From Termitomyces sp. T153 (taxonomy: Eukaryota; Basidiomycota; Agaricomycetes; Agaricales; Lyophyllaceae): a stretch of 41,842 bases of DNA. The notes beneath the pieces are model-generated. The model had not been told where the DNA came from. It was given only the letters and a program-made list of their open reading frames with translations, and did no database searches. Location of the stretch: positions 1 through 41,842 of the forward strand of contig JACKQL020000218.1 in assembly GCA_018296165.2 (NCBI GenBank), in the 5' to 3' direction. Positions 9,640-21,763 of this stretch are shown one piece after another. Position numbers and translations under genes: made by a program. Position 1 is the stretch's first letter. Each line of letters starts with the position of its first letter.

Positions 9640-11225
9640 TTCTAGGACTGAGTCAAGTTAACTTGGACCTTCTAGCCAACTGCACAGAGTGCCACATGCC
9701 CTGCAGCTCCAAGTATCTGTCAAGAGCTGCTATGTTCTTGCAGGTCATGAGGGACTCCTAAGTGATGTCCCCAAGACTCCAATGAACCTCAAACTTGAGG
9801 TTCTTACCATCCTAACAATGACCTACTAGGTCATCAACAAACTATTCCTGGTTGTCTGGGGCACCAGAATTGTAAGGCTCTGGCATTGCCTGTTGGGAAA
9901 CAGAGAGTTGTTGCTGGCCTTATATGGGTGCAGCAGCAACACATGGAACTTAGAATGTATCCTCTGTTCCTGGAGTGCTGTAGGCAACTCCAATACATAG
10001 TTGGAGGTCTCACTGTAGGCCTTCAGAATCCTATATGGCCCAACTTACTTAGGGCAGAGCAAGGAAGCTCTGCCTTTAAGTAGGTTGAGATTTTTTGTTG
10101 AAAGGTACACCAATGCACCTTTCACTAGTTTGGGGTGAGGCTTGCAACATGAGTTGACCAGACATGTCTGAAAGATGCATGCCTCTATAATTGTGTTGTG
10201 TGCTGCTGCCAAGTTCTCTAGAGTTTGGCAGGCAAACTGCTGGATTCCCCTTGGAATCACAGTATCTGCCCTAATCTCCCATATCATAGATGGCATATAT
10301 CCACTATTCAACTCAAACAGTGCAAACCATGTCATCTCAGAAATGCTTGCATTTATTGTGAACTCTGTTGAGTTTATTTGACTTAAGCAGTCTTTTTGGT
10401 CTGATTGTACCACCATACACAGGATCTGACCAATGTTTCAATTGGCATGTTCAGTCTGACCATTGATCTGTAGATGAAACAATGTAGAAATCAGGAGCTT
10501 TGCTCCTAACAACTTATGCAGTTCATGCCACCATTTTGACATGAACTTTGAGTCTCAATCATTGACAATTGAGCTTGGGAGGCCATGTAGCCACTGTTGT
10601 TGACATGGTGACAAGTTCTGTTGAGTTTTGAAGAACTCCAGCACTTTATGATCTGTTATCACACAGATTTTATACCCCAAAAGCTCATCCTCTCACTTGA
10701 GGAGGGCTTTTAGGATTGCCAGAGTTTCAAGTTCATGCACAGCACAGTTTTGCTGTGCATTGGTGAAGTTTTTGGACATGAATCCAGCTGGCTGACATTT
10801 CTGCCAGCTTGGACCTTGTCCATACATTGCTCTGAGCCAGATGGGGTCCTCATGTCAAGAATCAATCAGGCATATTACTGGGGTTTTGGCACAGATCCTC
10901 TTGATCATGTCAAAACACTGTTGGTGGATGGGTTGCCATTTCATTAGCAACCCATTCTGCATCATGGCCATTAAGGGCCCAGTGTATGCAGATACTCAGG
11001 CAGAAAGTTCCTAATGTAGTTTACCAACCCAACAAACCATTGGATGTCATTGTAGGTTCTAGGAGTGTGCCACTTCTGGATCCTATTCAACTTCTCCATA
11101 TCAGGGTGTATACCCTGCAAGTCAATTACATGGCAGAGACACTCTATGTGCTTGGCATATAGGTCACACTTCTTTCATTCCAAGGTCTACAAAGTAGCCA
11201 AGGCTTTTACTCCATCTTCAAGCAC
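9640..11225 (-). pseudogene. Element B pol: RT end, RNaseH, integrase, chromodomain
   Basis: Reading leftward: an RT connection region (KCDLYAKHIECL, HPDMEKLNRIQKW, DIQWFVGLVNYI), RNaseH (AVHELETLAILKAL, ITDHKVLEFFK), then integrase core (IVND.DSKF, GQTEHANW near 10440), its C-terminal part (FALFELNSGYMP, LVYLSTKNLNLLKGRA) and a chromodomain (NLKFEVHWSLGDIT, ALDRYLELQG near 9700-9800). RNaseH (..FFKTQQNLSPCQQQW) passes straight into the second integrase motif (LHGLPSSIV). About 1 kb, covering the zinc finger and first catalytic Asp, has been lost by internal deletion. The N-terminal RT, protease and gag are absent: similarity stops at ~11225. Several stops. Chromodomains are known to direct such elements to heterochromatin. 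Confidence 0.85.
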
Positions 11226-11232
11226 TAAATTT

Positions 11233-11560
11233 TGTCCTCAATTTTTGATCCCACATGATGTTTTTATGCACATGATCTGGTCTGACCAGGTATCTTTTTT
11301 CTTGTCCTCATTTTTTGCTCCCTTTGGCTATTAGGCACATGATCTGGTCTGACCAGGTATCTTTTTCTTGTCCTCAATTTTTGCTCCCTCCAGCTATTAC
11401 CACTAGCTATCCTCAATTTTTACTCCTTCCAGCTATGACCACAGGCTATTCCTATATTGTCCTCAATATTTGCTCCCTTTGACTATTACCACTGGCTACA
11501 GCTATTCCTGGCTATTCCTTCTTGTCCTCAATTTTTTGATTTTCACTCTGTTCTGGCTAT
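11233..11560. repeat. Degenerate tandem repeats (TGTCCTCAATTTTTGCTCCC units)
   Basis: A ~20-bp core recurs about six times (near 11233, 11303, 11369, 11410, 11458, 11523) with spacers containing AGCTATTACCACTGGCTA. A 66-bp unit (GCACATGATCTGGTCTGACC...) is duplicated at 11269 and 11335. This begins exactly where similarity to element B pol ends, so it marks a junction. 11590-11800 beyond it is AT-rich low-complexity sequence without a convincing gene. Confidence 0.75.
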
Positions 11561-11856
11561 TCCTTGCTCATTCCAGCTATGAACCACCAGCTAATTAATG
11601 GAAACAACACATGAGTTCTTTCTTATATATATATATTTTTCCTTTTGTATTTTTTTGTTTTCATTTATTTTGTTTTGTCTTTCTTTATTCTTGTTTACTT
11701 TCTGTTCTTTGATTGTGGTGTATATTATATACAATATATATATTGTATTTCTCTTAGTACACTTTTGCAATGTGTCAGTGTTCATTGAAATGATTTGAAT
11801 TTATGAAGGTAAATTTAAAATGTGTCAACTTTTTGTTATTTGAGATCAAATACTTA

Positions 11857-12290
11857 ACAAAAACACTGGGTTGATTGGTCAGCTACTGTTACCAACAATG
11901 GATTGTGTAATCCAATTAACAAAAACACTTTAACAGTTGATCAGTCATCTGGCAATATAGTGATGGATTGTGTAATCTGAGTGTGATGTCTCTGGAAGGA
12001 GGCATGGGAGGAGACATATTTTGATGTGACAAAAATGTGACTGTGAGCTGTCAGAAACCCACTACCATCAACATTGTTGTAAGGGATGCATGGGCATTGG
12101 ATCAGCTCTGTTATGGATTGTGTAATCTGGGTGAGCTAATTTTATAATTGTGTTCACTTTGCATTATTTACATGAAAAACACTGGATTGCTTAGTCATGT
12201 GCAGCTGCAGCAATGGATGATGTAATCCAATTAACAAAAGGTGGTTTGATTGGTCAGCTGTTGCTACAGCAATGGATTGTGTAATCCAGA
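11857..12290. repeat. Array of GGATT-GTGT-AATCC palindromes
   Basis: Five copies of a 14-bp inverted repeat, perfect or with 1-2 changes, lie at 11900, 11965, 12115, 12215 and 12274. They sit in imperfect ~60-bp repeats that also share AACAAAAACACTGG and TTGATTGGTCAGCT. Regular dyads at the edge of a gene-bearing block suggest protein-binding sites, for example subterminal transposase sites or an operator cluster. Inference only. Confidence 0.7.
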
Positions 12291-12599
12291 TCAGCTGAAT
12301 AGCATAGTAACCCCTGCATTTCTTTGGCAGTCAATCTCATTGATGTTGAGGTGTGTTCATGCCTGCCAATGTTATATTTCTGTATGGCTTTACAGTATTA
12401 TCCTGGAACTATGGGTGGCCATATGGTTCTTTGGTATGTCAAGCTAAGTCAACCTCCATTCTGTGTGAGACATTGCTCACTATCTCCCTGAGCTTCCACT
12501 TTAGCTTACCTCCACTCTGCACTGAATTGTTAGATTGTGGGGTCAGCTATATAGATATATGTGCATCATTCCATACATTTGATTCTGGTGATGTGTGCT

Positions 12600-13700
12600 T
12601 ACTGATCTGAAGCTCTTGTCAATGAGTGTAATGGACCTCAATACTAGGAGCATTTTCAGTTTGCCTCTGCTCAGATTGATGACCTGGAACAATAGTTGAA
12701 CAGCTACTATGTCTCCTGTTCTAAATCTTTCTGGTTTGCATAATTTGTACCTGTAACATATATTCATTTAATCTTGTGTTTTCTCTTTATATATATATTT
12801 TAGATATGAGATTTACCTATGTTTGCTTGCCATCTGTGCCTAATCTTGCTCTGGAATACTGAACTATGTTGTCCTCAGTTACCATGAAACCTTTGGGAAG
12901 TATCCTCTCAGTAAGTCTGTATGAGTCCAAATCCCTGTTCAATGGATGATGCTCTTTTTTCAATGAAGCCTCTGATGTTGGCATGAATAAACAGTTTGTA
13001 ATGTCAATGTGTCTTGTGTCCTGGCCTATGTAGGCACCCCACTCACATTTGAGTTGGCCTTTGGCCAACTTGCAATTGAAATAGTTGCATATCAACCCAG
13101 CACTCTTCATTGTGTCTTTGAAATGTTGAGTCCTGAGTCCATTGAGCTTGACCAATTGTTTCATGTATTTTATGCATTTGTAATCACTGACCTTGTAAGT
13201 CAGCTCTTTGTATCTGACATTTGACTGTCTTAACTGACCTCATACACACATCCTTTTTAATAGGGAGTAGATCTTTGTCTGTAATGGCACCATATATGGT
13301 GAATATAAGCTCCTCATTCAAAATCTCTCCATCTTCATGAATGTACACCAATCTCCATGTCTGTGGGTTTGCAATCTCTTTGATTTGTACTGCTTCTGCC
13401 CATGAAGGATCCTGTTCTTGGTCAGTATGCAATGGCAGCACTCACCTCTACTGAACTTACACTGGCAATGTTGGCAAGCATCATTTCATCCTCTTCATGG
13501 TTAATAATTGCTTGCTCAAGTGCAGTCTCTGACATTAAACCAAGGCAAGATAGTAGTAATAGTAATGAATATTTAGTATGACTGAATATTTTACTCACTG
13601 GCTCTTGCTTTGTTGTAGTCCTTCACCAACACCATGACCTGTAGAGCATGGTACAGTGTCATATCAAGCAGATAATCTTTGGTACATTTAGGTAATGTTA
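12600..13700 (-). pseudogene. Multi-exon gene G2, unknown function
   Basis: Exons read from right to left. 13700-13599 (DYLLDMTLYHALQVMVLVKD). An intron at 13598-13529 (GTGAGT...CAG, 70 bp), then 13528-13461 (KTALEQAIINHEEDEMM). An intron at 13460-13412 (GTAAGT...CAG, 49 bp), then 13411-~13255 (DPSWAEAVQIKEIANPQTW). A poorly resolved junction near 13240, then ~13230-12817 (VRYKELTYKVSDYKC, KCEWGAYIGQDTRHIDIT) and a probable last exon at ~12735-12600 (PERFRTGDIVAVQLLFQV). Consistent splice sites and codon-like sequence argue for a real gene. A TAG at 12817 and the unresolved junction suggest decay. I recognise no domain. From memory, similar GDIV-type uncharacterised proteins are multicopy in Agaricomycetes; unverified. 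It is divergent from the locus starting at 14497. Confidence 0.55.
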
Positions 13701-14496
13701 TATTTGTGTACTTAATCTACTGTGTGCTTATAGACAATTCAAACTGTGTACTGGTTCTTGTCCCTCAGTTGATAGGTGTCCTGTTCTAATTATTGTGTTG
13801 CTGTCATGCATGTCTTGACTAACAATGCACAATTCACTATGTGTGTGTTGGTCTCATTTCCATGGCATTCCTGTTGCCTTGCTTCTCTCTGTTTCCTTCT
13901 GTGAATCATTTCAATTGCTCATGTTGCTTCATGTCTCACATTGCTTCCAATGTGGACATCTGTCATTGATTGCTTCTGACAGGCCTGTTGTGTTTGCCTT
14001 ATTCCCTTGTTTTGCTGTCTCACAGTTGGCTTGTTTGGTGATTCTCTTGGAGTCTTCTATTTTATGTTTTCTCTCTGTACATCTATTAACAGTGCTTTAC
14101 TGTGTACTCTTTTCTTTTTTTGTGCTATGCTGCCTTCTTTTGCTTTGCCATTGAATTTCATTAAAGTATCTTTATTCTTCATATGAATCGCTCTGTCCTT
14201 TGACATGTCATCTAGCAGAATATACTGATATGGGGTCCTGTATTGTTAGCTGTCATTGCATCTTTGGCTGTTCATTTCATATGTGGATTTATGTCATATA
14301 ATGTTCTAATTACCCTGCCCTGATTCTTTGTATTCATTATCTTTTTACTCTTTGTAAATTAATTATCCTTTTTAATACATTGTCCTCCTCTGTATAATAA
14401 GGTGTTTGGTCTGGCAGCATTGACTCTGTACTCCTGTATCCTGTCCTTCTCTCTACCCCTTGCATCTGTATCTGTCTAATATGTGTCAAGTTCACT
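13701..14496. other. Intergenic, divergent promoter region
   Basis: About 0.8 kb separates minus-strand G2 from the plus-strand locus. It is T/C-rich on the plus strand (CTTTTCTTTTTTTGTGC near 14100), as is common upstream of fungal genes. No coding stretch or element terminus is visible. Confidence 0.4.
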
Positions 14497-17160
14497 ATGC
14501 CTCCATGCAAGCAAGCAAAATCTAGTCCCTTGAAAGTGAGGTCTCTTGCACAACAGTTGAAGTCTTGGTCAGTCTGTTCCACTGTGTTGTCCCCTATTAT
14601 TGATATTGATGTCTATATCCCCAGGAATGAAGACCAACTCCAGTCATATGTCATTGTGTTATATGTCCTTCCAATATGTCTATAATGACTCACATTTCTC
14701 TAGCATATTTGACAATGTCTCCAGATTGCCTATTGATGTTGCAACAGCTTTGGGTGACTCTTCAGATTTTGCATGCACTTATACTTCAAGTCATGCCATT
14801 TCAGTGGTTGCTTATATCACATATATTTATACATAGCATTGATGGGTTGCCTACCAAGCATAAAGCTCTGCTTGTCCTTGAGAGGCATGTATTTTTTTAG
14901 CTGTTGCAGTCATGTATTTGCTTATTCTCGCCTCTATCAGTCTGGAGAGTTCTCCTTTGACTCCTTCCCCTAAGAAGAAGAAGACAGTTGGGGCTGCAGT
15001 TATTGACATGCCTGTTCTGTATATTTGTTATTTTCTTGACAACATAATATTGACTGGTTCTATAGTCATGCATTGGCCAGTTTAGATGCTGATGATTCTG
15101 AATTGACCCCTGTTGGGCATCCTGTGTACATTGTGGGTAATACCAGTACCTTAGAATTGCCTGATCATAATGCAGCCACATGCATGCTGTGACCCATAAG
15201 GCTCTTTAGACACTGCAATCACTGACTGTCGCACCCAAAAAGCCATCCACTGTTATGTGGGTCTATCCTGCAGTAAAGGCTGAACCATCCAGCCCTGTTA
15301 TTGATGCAGATGCAAACATTGTACCTCTCTCTCCTGGTAGTCCTGTGACAATATCTTCAGATTCTGATGAGGAATTACCTGTTGTTTCCAAGTTAGTTGT
15401 ACTGTTAATATTGCATCAGCCATTTATTAACTTATATGCATTCTGTAGTCTCCACAAATGTCCAGCTTCCAGGCCTCTTGCTGCTATGGATGCTAACAAC
15501 AATGATGAAGATGAATATGAAAAGGTTGGAGGTTATTAGAGCAACAATATGTCTGATTTTGTTGTTGATGATGACCCTTTCATTGAAAATATATCTTCTG
15601 ATGTTGGGTTGAGTGTCCCTGCTATTTCCTCTGTTGCAGCCAGCCCCTTACTTATTCATACTGCTGATATGTCTGGCAAAGACCTTAGTAGTTGTGACAA
15701 GTAAGTTCATTTTTTTTTTACTCTAACTCTTTTGGGAAAATGATCCAGACTCATTTATTCCCTCAAATTGGATGGCTCTACTGATCTGATCCATGAGTTG
15801 GCTGAATATACCATCATGCAGCTGCAATATCAAGAGGATTTCATGAAACCTAGTTACAAGGGTCTGCCACATCTACAGTATGTTGGTTGCCTCATAAATT
15901 TTATCAGATTCTGTTGTCTTCACTTTCTGTCCTGCAGAAAGCAGCTTAAAGTGCAGCCTTTCAGATACAACAAGTATAACAGTGACAGAAAGCTTTGTTA
16001 TTCCTGTATCTGCATGGTCATGCAGCATATGAGTTTAGAAAACTGGGTGTGCATCTACAATTTGCATGTCTGTTTCTATTATTTTACTATGATATAGCTC
16101 TCTCTTCTCTTTGTTTGCCATGGATTCTACATCCATCTAGCAAGAATAGATCCTAGAGATCTTCATTGTAACAATAAACATCTGGCCCTCTATGACCAGT
16201 CCAGACCTTTTTGTGTTTCTTTGTCTTCTGGCATGGTATCTACTTCTCACTTGATACATAGTTCTGTTGCTGTTGGAGGATCCACTGAGAAGTATGGACA
16301 GCATAGATTGGAAGTGTATGAATTCCATCAGGAATCCCTTTGACAGTTTGCTGTGCTTTGCCAAGTTATGAATTTGCCAGATGGGATTCACAGCACCATT
16401 TCCAGCTGTGGCATTGTGTTTGTATCCTGAGGAGAGGGTAAGACACCCAAGTACAACAATGGTACATGATCTACATCCTCTTGTGTGTTTCAGCTTAAGT
16501 AACATTGTTCAGATAGTGGATATGCAACACTGCAGAAGAATTGCCCTGCATCTGTTGGCCTTAACAATTCTATGTTTATGGAGGTTGATGCACCCATTTT
16601 TACTTCTGCTAGCATGTCAGATGTGTACAAGCCTGTCATTGAGTTTGATCAGCAAGGTACTGCACTGTTATAAATCCATTGTTCCTTGTTCTTACATACT
16701 ATAGTGCCTATTTACAATGGTCAAAATGAGATGGGAAGGCCTTTCCATTTTCAACCTGCTGATTTTGACACTTTGCCTAGCTGGCATTCTTATAAAAATA
16801 ACAATGCTGAACTACCTGAAGGTTCAGTTGTCACTGTTGGATTCAGTATAAACTGGTATGAAGGTGGGGGATATAAGTGGGTTGGCCAATATATATATAT
16901 ATATATATAGCATATATAGTGTTTGGCTGGGTTATTTCTTACCAACACCTATGTTTATTGTTATTGATGTATTACTAATACATCTGCAGCAGCAGTTGCT
17001 GACTAACTTTGATTGACAATCAGTGTTTCCTGTATATAATGAGTCATGTAGTTTAATATTCTTTCAATGTCATTTTCTCCCCTGGTGGCAATGAGTACTA
17101 TGCCATTACCTCATCTCTGAATAGGAAACCCTAGATTTGGTTTGCATTCTTGGTACTCCA
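14497..17160 (+). pseudogene. Intron-rich gene G3, N-terminal part of the JmjC locus
   Basis: Possible start ATG at 14497 (MPPCKQAKSSPLKVRS, basic and Ser-rich). Clear exons follow: 15200-15391 (acidic/Ser-Pro: PLSPGSPVTISSDSDEE), 15449-15700 (MSDFVVDDDPFIENISS), 15749-15877 (LDGSTDLIHELAEYTIMQLQ), 15938-~16060 (YNSDRKLCYSCICMVMQHMS), ~16550-16656 and 16705-~16880 (VPIYNGQNEMGRPFHFQPAD, ELPEGSVVTVGFSINWYEGG), ending near LDLVCILGTP at ~17140. Introns 15392-15448, 15701-15748, 15878-15937 and 16657-16704 are 48-60 bp with GT-AG ends and keep frame. In-frame stops (TAG at 15537) show decay. I recall this VPIYNG-type region from uncharacterised Agaricomycete families; no function is known to me. 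It may be one gene with the next feature. Confidence 0.6.
16889..16909. repeat. (AT)n microsatellite
   Basis: About ten TA units in a probable intron of G3. Unremarkable except as a length-variable site. Confidence 0.9.
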
Positions 17161-17251
17161 ATGTCATTTCAAACACACTTGATATCAGTAAATATTTTGA
17201 GAATATGCCTGTCAAAGTATTGGGTAGCCTCAATATTGTTAATTTGACACT

Positions 17252-20200
17252 TATAATTTGTTTAGCATCTGGCATGCACCCTTGCAGTTTGTGAAACTAA
17301 TCAGTCTATGGCTAACTGCAACAATGTGTTTGCTATTTTTTGAGATACCCTTTGTGAAGTACCTGTTTCTTGCATAACCAAGGACAGAGCTCTTGAGGCA
17401 TTTTTCAAAGTAGTTCTTGCCTATTGTGTATTGGATATCCAGACCCTTGTGGATGGTGCTGACCCTTGTCAGCCATCCACCACTGGACCAGTATTGGAAA
17501 ACAGTTGAACAGTACTTGTTAAGAGCTTTATTCTATCTATTGTCCTTACCCCTTTTTCTATAGCTGGTCAATCTGTTAAACTCGCTTCCCACTCTACTCA
17601 GCAAATTTCAGAAAAATTTATTACAGCACCTATGCAAAGTCAATTCTGAGTCTAATGGCAAGAACACACTTTTGAGTTGTCCATGATCTTCCTTTACCAG
17701 CATCAAATGAAGTTGTATTCCAATCTTGCAAAGCAGGTCTCCAAAAAGAGTGTTCACAATGTTCTAATTAACCTTATATCTGCTGCTCTCTACTTGAGCT
17801 GTCTCTTAAAGGTGCATTTTTATCTTTATTACCTTTCATTGTATTATTTATTTTTATATTTATTCAACAACTTATCTATTATGTTCTTTAGGGTAATGTG
17901 TATCTGCCATTGGACATGTCCTCCATCAAAGAACTAATAGTTGATGAGTATGCTTATTATTCTACTTATTTTGATGTCATATTCAATCTTATATTGTCAG
18001 AAAAAGCAGATTGAGCAATTGAGAAGAGTTGGCATACCTTCATAGCATACATGGTGCTGCAATAGATGGATCAGGTACATTTGGATGTTCTACTATGATG
18101 CACAACACATTGTACATAGCCCTGCTGGTATCTCCACTCATGTTGCTCCTGCCCCAAGAATATGGATCACTATCTGGAAAGGATTCATTATTAGAGGTGT
18201 CTTATAACTTGTTGCTTTTCATGTGTTGTTGCATCCTTACATTGTTTGTAGCTTTGGAGACATATAAGTGGTCTTCCACATCCATCAACAATCTCCAAAG
18301 CCAAATGTGCTTTGTAGAAGATGCTGTTTTCTGCCATGCAAGGAGGTGATCCACTCAAGGAATTGTCAACCACTCTGGAGGATCTCTCTGCAAAAGTACA
18401 TGGTGGTGCTCCAGCCTGGATTGATGTCATAACTGTATCATCACAGAAATGGAAACATAACAATGTAGAATCCTCTTCATCAGAACCATTGCCTGGTTTG
18501 ACTGGTATCAACATGGCCTACTTGTTCCCTCCTACATCACTTGACTTCAGCATGGATTCATATATGTCTGATTATGGAACATTGCCTATATCACATATGC
18601 CCTCTGACATATTTGGCACCTTTGGGCTCATACCATCTGGTTCTTTGTTTGGTGCTGACCCTTCCTCAGTCAATTCTTATTTTGGACCTGTGCCTGCAGA
18701 CAGATGGTTGCCTGCACCATTGTCATCTGTCCCTGTTGACCAGCCTTTCTCTTATCAACCTGGCAGTGGGGTTACCATGTCATCTATTCAACAAACCCCC
18801 AATGACCCTTGTATTTTGCCTGATATGTCTTTCTCCCCACCTATTGACTTGCATATGTTTGATGCAATGTTAGGAAAAGATGTTGGCAATGCCTTCCATC
18901 CTTCTCTACCTTTGTCAGAGTTGGCAGACATCAATAATTTGCATACTGGAGTAGGATCCCCTTCTGAGTTGTCCCCACACTGTGAATATTCCAAACAATC
19001 CAAACAGTCACCTTCTCCAAACAATACATCTGACAACCACAACTTGCCTGGAGGTGACAGGAGTTGTAACAGACTGTCTGGCCCAGTGTCCAGGGTAGAG
19101 ATTGATCTGTCTATTGATATAGGATCCCCTTCTGGGTTGTCCCCACACTGTGATGATCCCCAACAAACCAATCAGTCACCTTCTCCAATCAATACATCTG
19201 ATAACCATGATTCACCTGTAGGTGACAGTAGTGGAGATGGTATATCTGGCCCAGAGTCCAGGGTGGAGATTGAATGGTCTATTGATAACAATACAGCAGA
19301 AAACCAAACAAGAGAATCCTCCCATATTGCAGCAAATCCAAAATGTGATAAATACAATGAAGGCCCTATTACAAAGCCAGGTAAAAAACTAAAGAGTGGC
19401 AAGAAAAAGCCAAAGAGCAACACAAACATGTCTTCCAATGAGGAGGATGTCATCAATACATTGGAGGAGGAAGAACAAGCCCTAATTGATTTGATGTTCA
19501 AGTCTTCCATATGTGTTGCAATACTCATTATGTCAATCTGAAAGTTCAGTTGCTTTTTCAGGACAATGAGCATGGTGAAACATTGGTTATTGACAATTGT
19601 CTGGATCTTGAACACCAATGGATCTGTCACAAGGGTGAAAAGGTTCATATACCCATACCTGGTGGAGCAGGGACCTTTGAATATGTTCCTAAATTTCACG
19701 TATGTATTTATATTATGATTTTTTATTTGCAGAATGTCTTGAACAAATGCATTCTAACAGCTCAAGAGGGATATCCTTTGGTTTAACCATATGCATGCCT
19801 CTGCTGTTGCATCTGGTCATACAGAACAACAGCCTGTTTATACAATCCTGACTTGACAGGAATATGAGACTAGGTCCCCTTATGAAATATGCCTGCTATT
19901 GTGTGACCATGCATGCATACTTATTTGCAATGTCAGTCATGTCAATCTTGGTTTCAACAAATGGTTGTTATTGCAAATATGCACACTCAACAAACTCACA
20001 GATTTACATGGTTCATTCATTTGTCATCTGTCATTCAATGAAATTCATCCAATAGAAGGGCACTGATCTGTTGAGAAAGGGTACTCCCAAAGGTCTCATT
20101 TGCTCTCTTGAGGCTCCATACCCCAGAGCTCTAAGTGCTCTTAACTTGCCTGGGTCTGTTGAAACATTTCCCTTGCCTCCCTTTTCTAGTGATCTGGCTG

Positions 20201-21763
20201 CCTGGAACAAGGTACAAGGACATAGTTACTGCAAGAGTGGTGATTTCTACCTGATCTCTGACATGCATTGGGGATAGCTTCAACTGCAAATACTCATCAT
20301 TATTGGCACATAGACTCCAATGGATTTGGAACTTTCCTGCTGGTCAAGACAGGTATTAAGCTTTGGTTTATCATGATGCCTAAATCTGGTGACTACAGGG
20401 ACTTTGCTTCTTGGGAGCTTTTTGTCAACAATTTTGCATTGAGGAAACCAAACGCCAAGAAATGAAACATAGACTTGCTTGTTCTGGAGCTGGAAACAAT
20501 GATGTATCTTCTATATTTTATTATTTTACATATCATCCTTTCTGACAATTATCCAGTATCATGTGTCAGAATCTTCCTCATGCAGTAGTCACTCCCAAAC
20601 CTTGTATATGTTGGGGTGGGTATTTTTATTGTGTCACAACTCTGCCTGACTCCATAGTTGGCATTTTTCATCATTTTGTTGCATCCAACACAGTCTCAAA
20701 TATGGATCATGGCCAGGCCTCACATGACATCCTAATGCAGATGTTAACTTTCTATGTTCTTGCTTTTGTGGACTCAACAGATGAAAATGGTAAGCATCAT
20801 TTGATTTATTGTGATTTATTTCATTTTATTTTATTTTTACCTCTATTTATATTCTGGTGTGTTTAGAATACAATAGTTCCCATCTGCCAGATCTCTCCAC
20901 ATGGAGTGGTGTGTTGGTGTTGTTGTACCTGTGCATCTACTTTGAGCTGTACAGTGGTCTATCAGGATGGTTGTTTGTGGATAGCCAAGATGTGTGAGCA
21001 TTTGAATTGTCTATCAAGAATTGTGCTCATGCTCAAAGATTCATGTACTGGTTTTTCTTGTCTCATGCACTAGAAGGGAAGAATGGTGTACTTACAGGGA
21101 TAGATGCACTCAACACTGTCTACTCAGGATTCTTGGCTCATCAAGCCTGCATCCTGATACACTACAAAAAGATGGCCTGGACTAGTCATATTTGTGGTGA
21201 TGATGTTGACCTGCCTCCATCCTCCATGCATGTAGATATTCAAGCTACCCTACAAGAAGGAGCTGGATGGCTTGTGTATAACTGTATTTCACTTTCTGAC
21301 ATGTTCTCTGGCAAACACCCTAGCAAGATGTTGTCCTTCACATGGCAAGGTGAAACATACACCATTTGTAAGGTTGAACCTGTTGATTTCTGTATGTTCA
21401 TTGTCCTGTGTACCTTTTCCCTTTCATCTTTGCTGAACTGTTGATATCTTGTCTTTCTTAGCCTTCCCATATCTCAATGGTCATGTATGGGGGGACTGTA
21501 AGGTAGTGACTTGACTTGGCCTTACCCTTAAAACATTTCGAGCTCAACCCTCTTTCAAAAATGAAATGCATGGCTGGGTGTCCTACACAGACAAGGAATG
21601 TGTGGAAGTAAATTATTGTCCAGAAGATGGATACATCAGTGATACACCCCCTGAATCACCCACTCTCACTCTGTACTCTGATGAGGATTCTGACACCAAG
21701 CCTACACCTGACCTTCACACCTGCACTGATGAGCCCCCATCTAAAAAATGCCACATTTGTTAA
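17252..21763 (+). pseudogene. JmjC-like domain gene (G4), multi-exon, broken
   Basis: Segments in order: helical region (17280-17540 and 17560-18060; KSVHNVLINLISAALYLS, GNVYLPLDMSSIKELIVDE); disordered Ser/Pro segment 18321-19500 with a 56-residue tandem repeat (18954/19122) and a basic nuclear-signal-like KKLKSGKKKPKS; linker 19535-19790; JmjC-like core 20071-20955; acidic C-terminus ending at TAA 21761-21763. In the core, HID (20307-20315) with following KLWFI, and the distal His in NLPHAVVTP (20579-20581), fit the HxD...H iron ligands and 2-oxoglutarate Lys of JmjC enzymes (histone demethylases and hydroxylases). Introns: 17812-17891, 17948-18000, 18197-18251, 20504-20556, 20790-20866, 21392-21461. 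Breaks: one base missing in the G-run 20270-20273 shifts frame just before the HxD, TGA at ~20463 and other stops. Substrate unknown. G3 and G4 may be one gene. Confidence 0.7.
18954..19289 (+). repeat. 168-bp in-frame tandem duplication in the JmjC gene
   Basis: GGATCCCCTTCTG-GTTGTCCCC begins both units, at 18954 and 19122. The encoded 56-residue units share GSPS.LSPHC, NQSPSP or KQSPSP, NTSDNH and SRVEI. The period is a multiple of three, so the frame is kept. It lies in the disordered Ser/Pro-rich linker and probably arose by unequal exchange. Confidence 0.88.

Noticed and set aside
11626..11800. Origin-like AT-rich block
   Set aside because: Only low-complexity T/A runs; no repeat or motif that supports an origin.
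14172..14582. Minus-strand frame near the JmjC locus start
   Set aside because: Overlaps the likely first exon on the plus strand and lacks splice-site or codon support.
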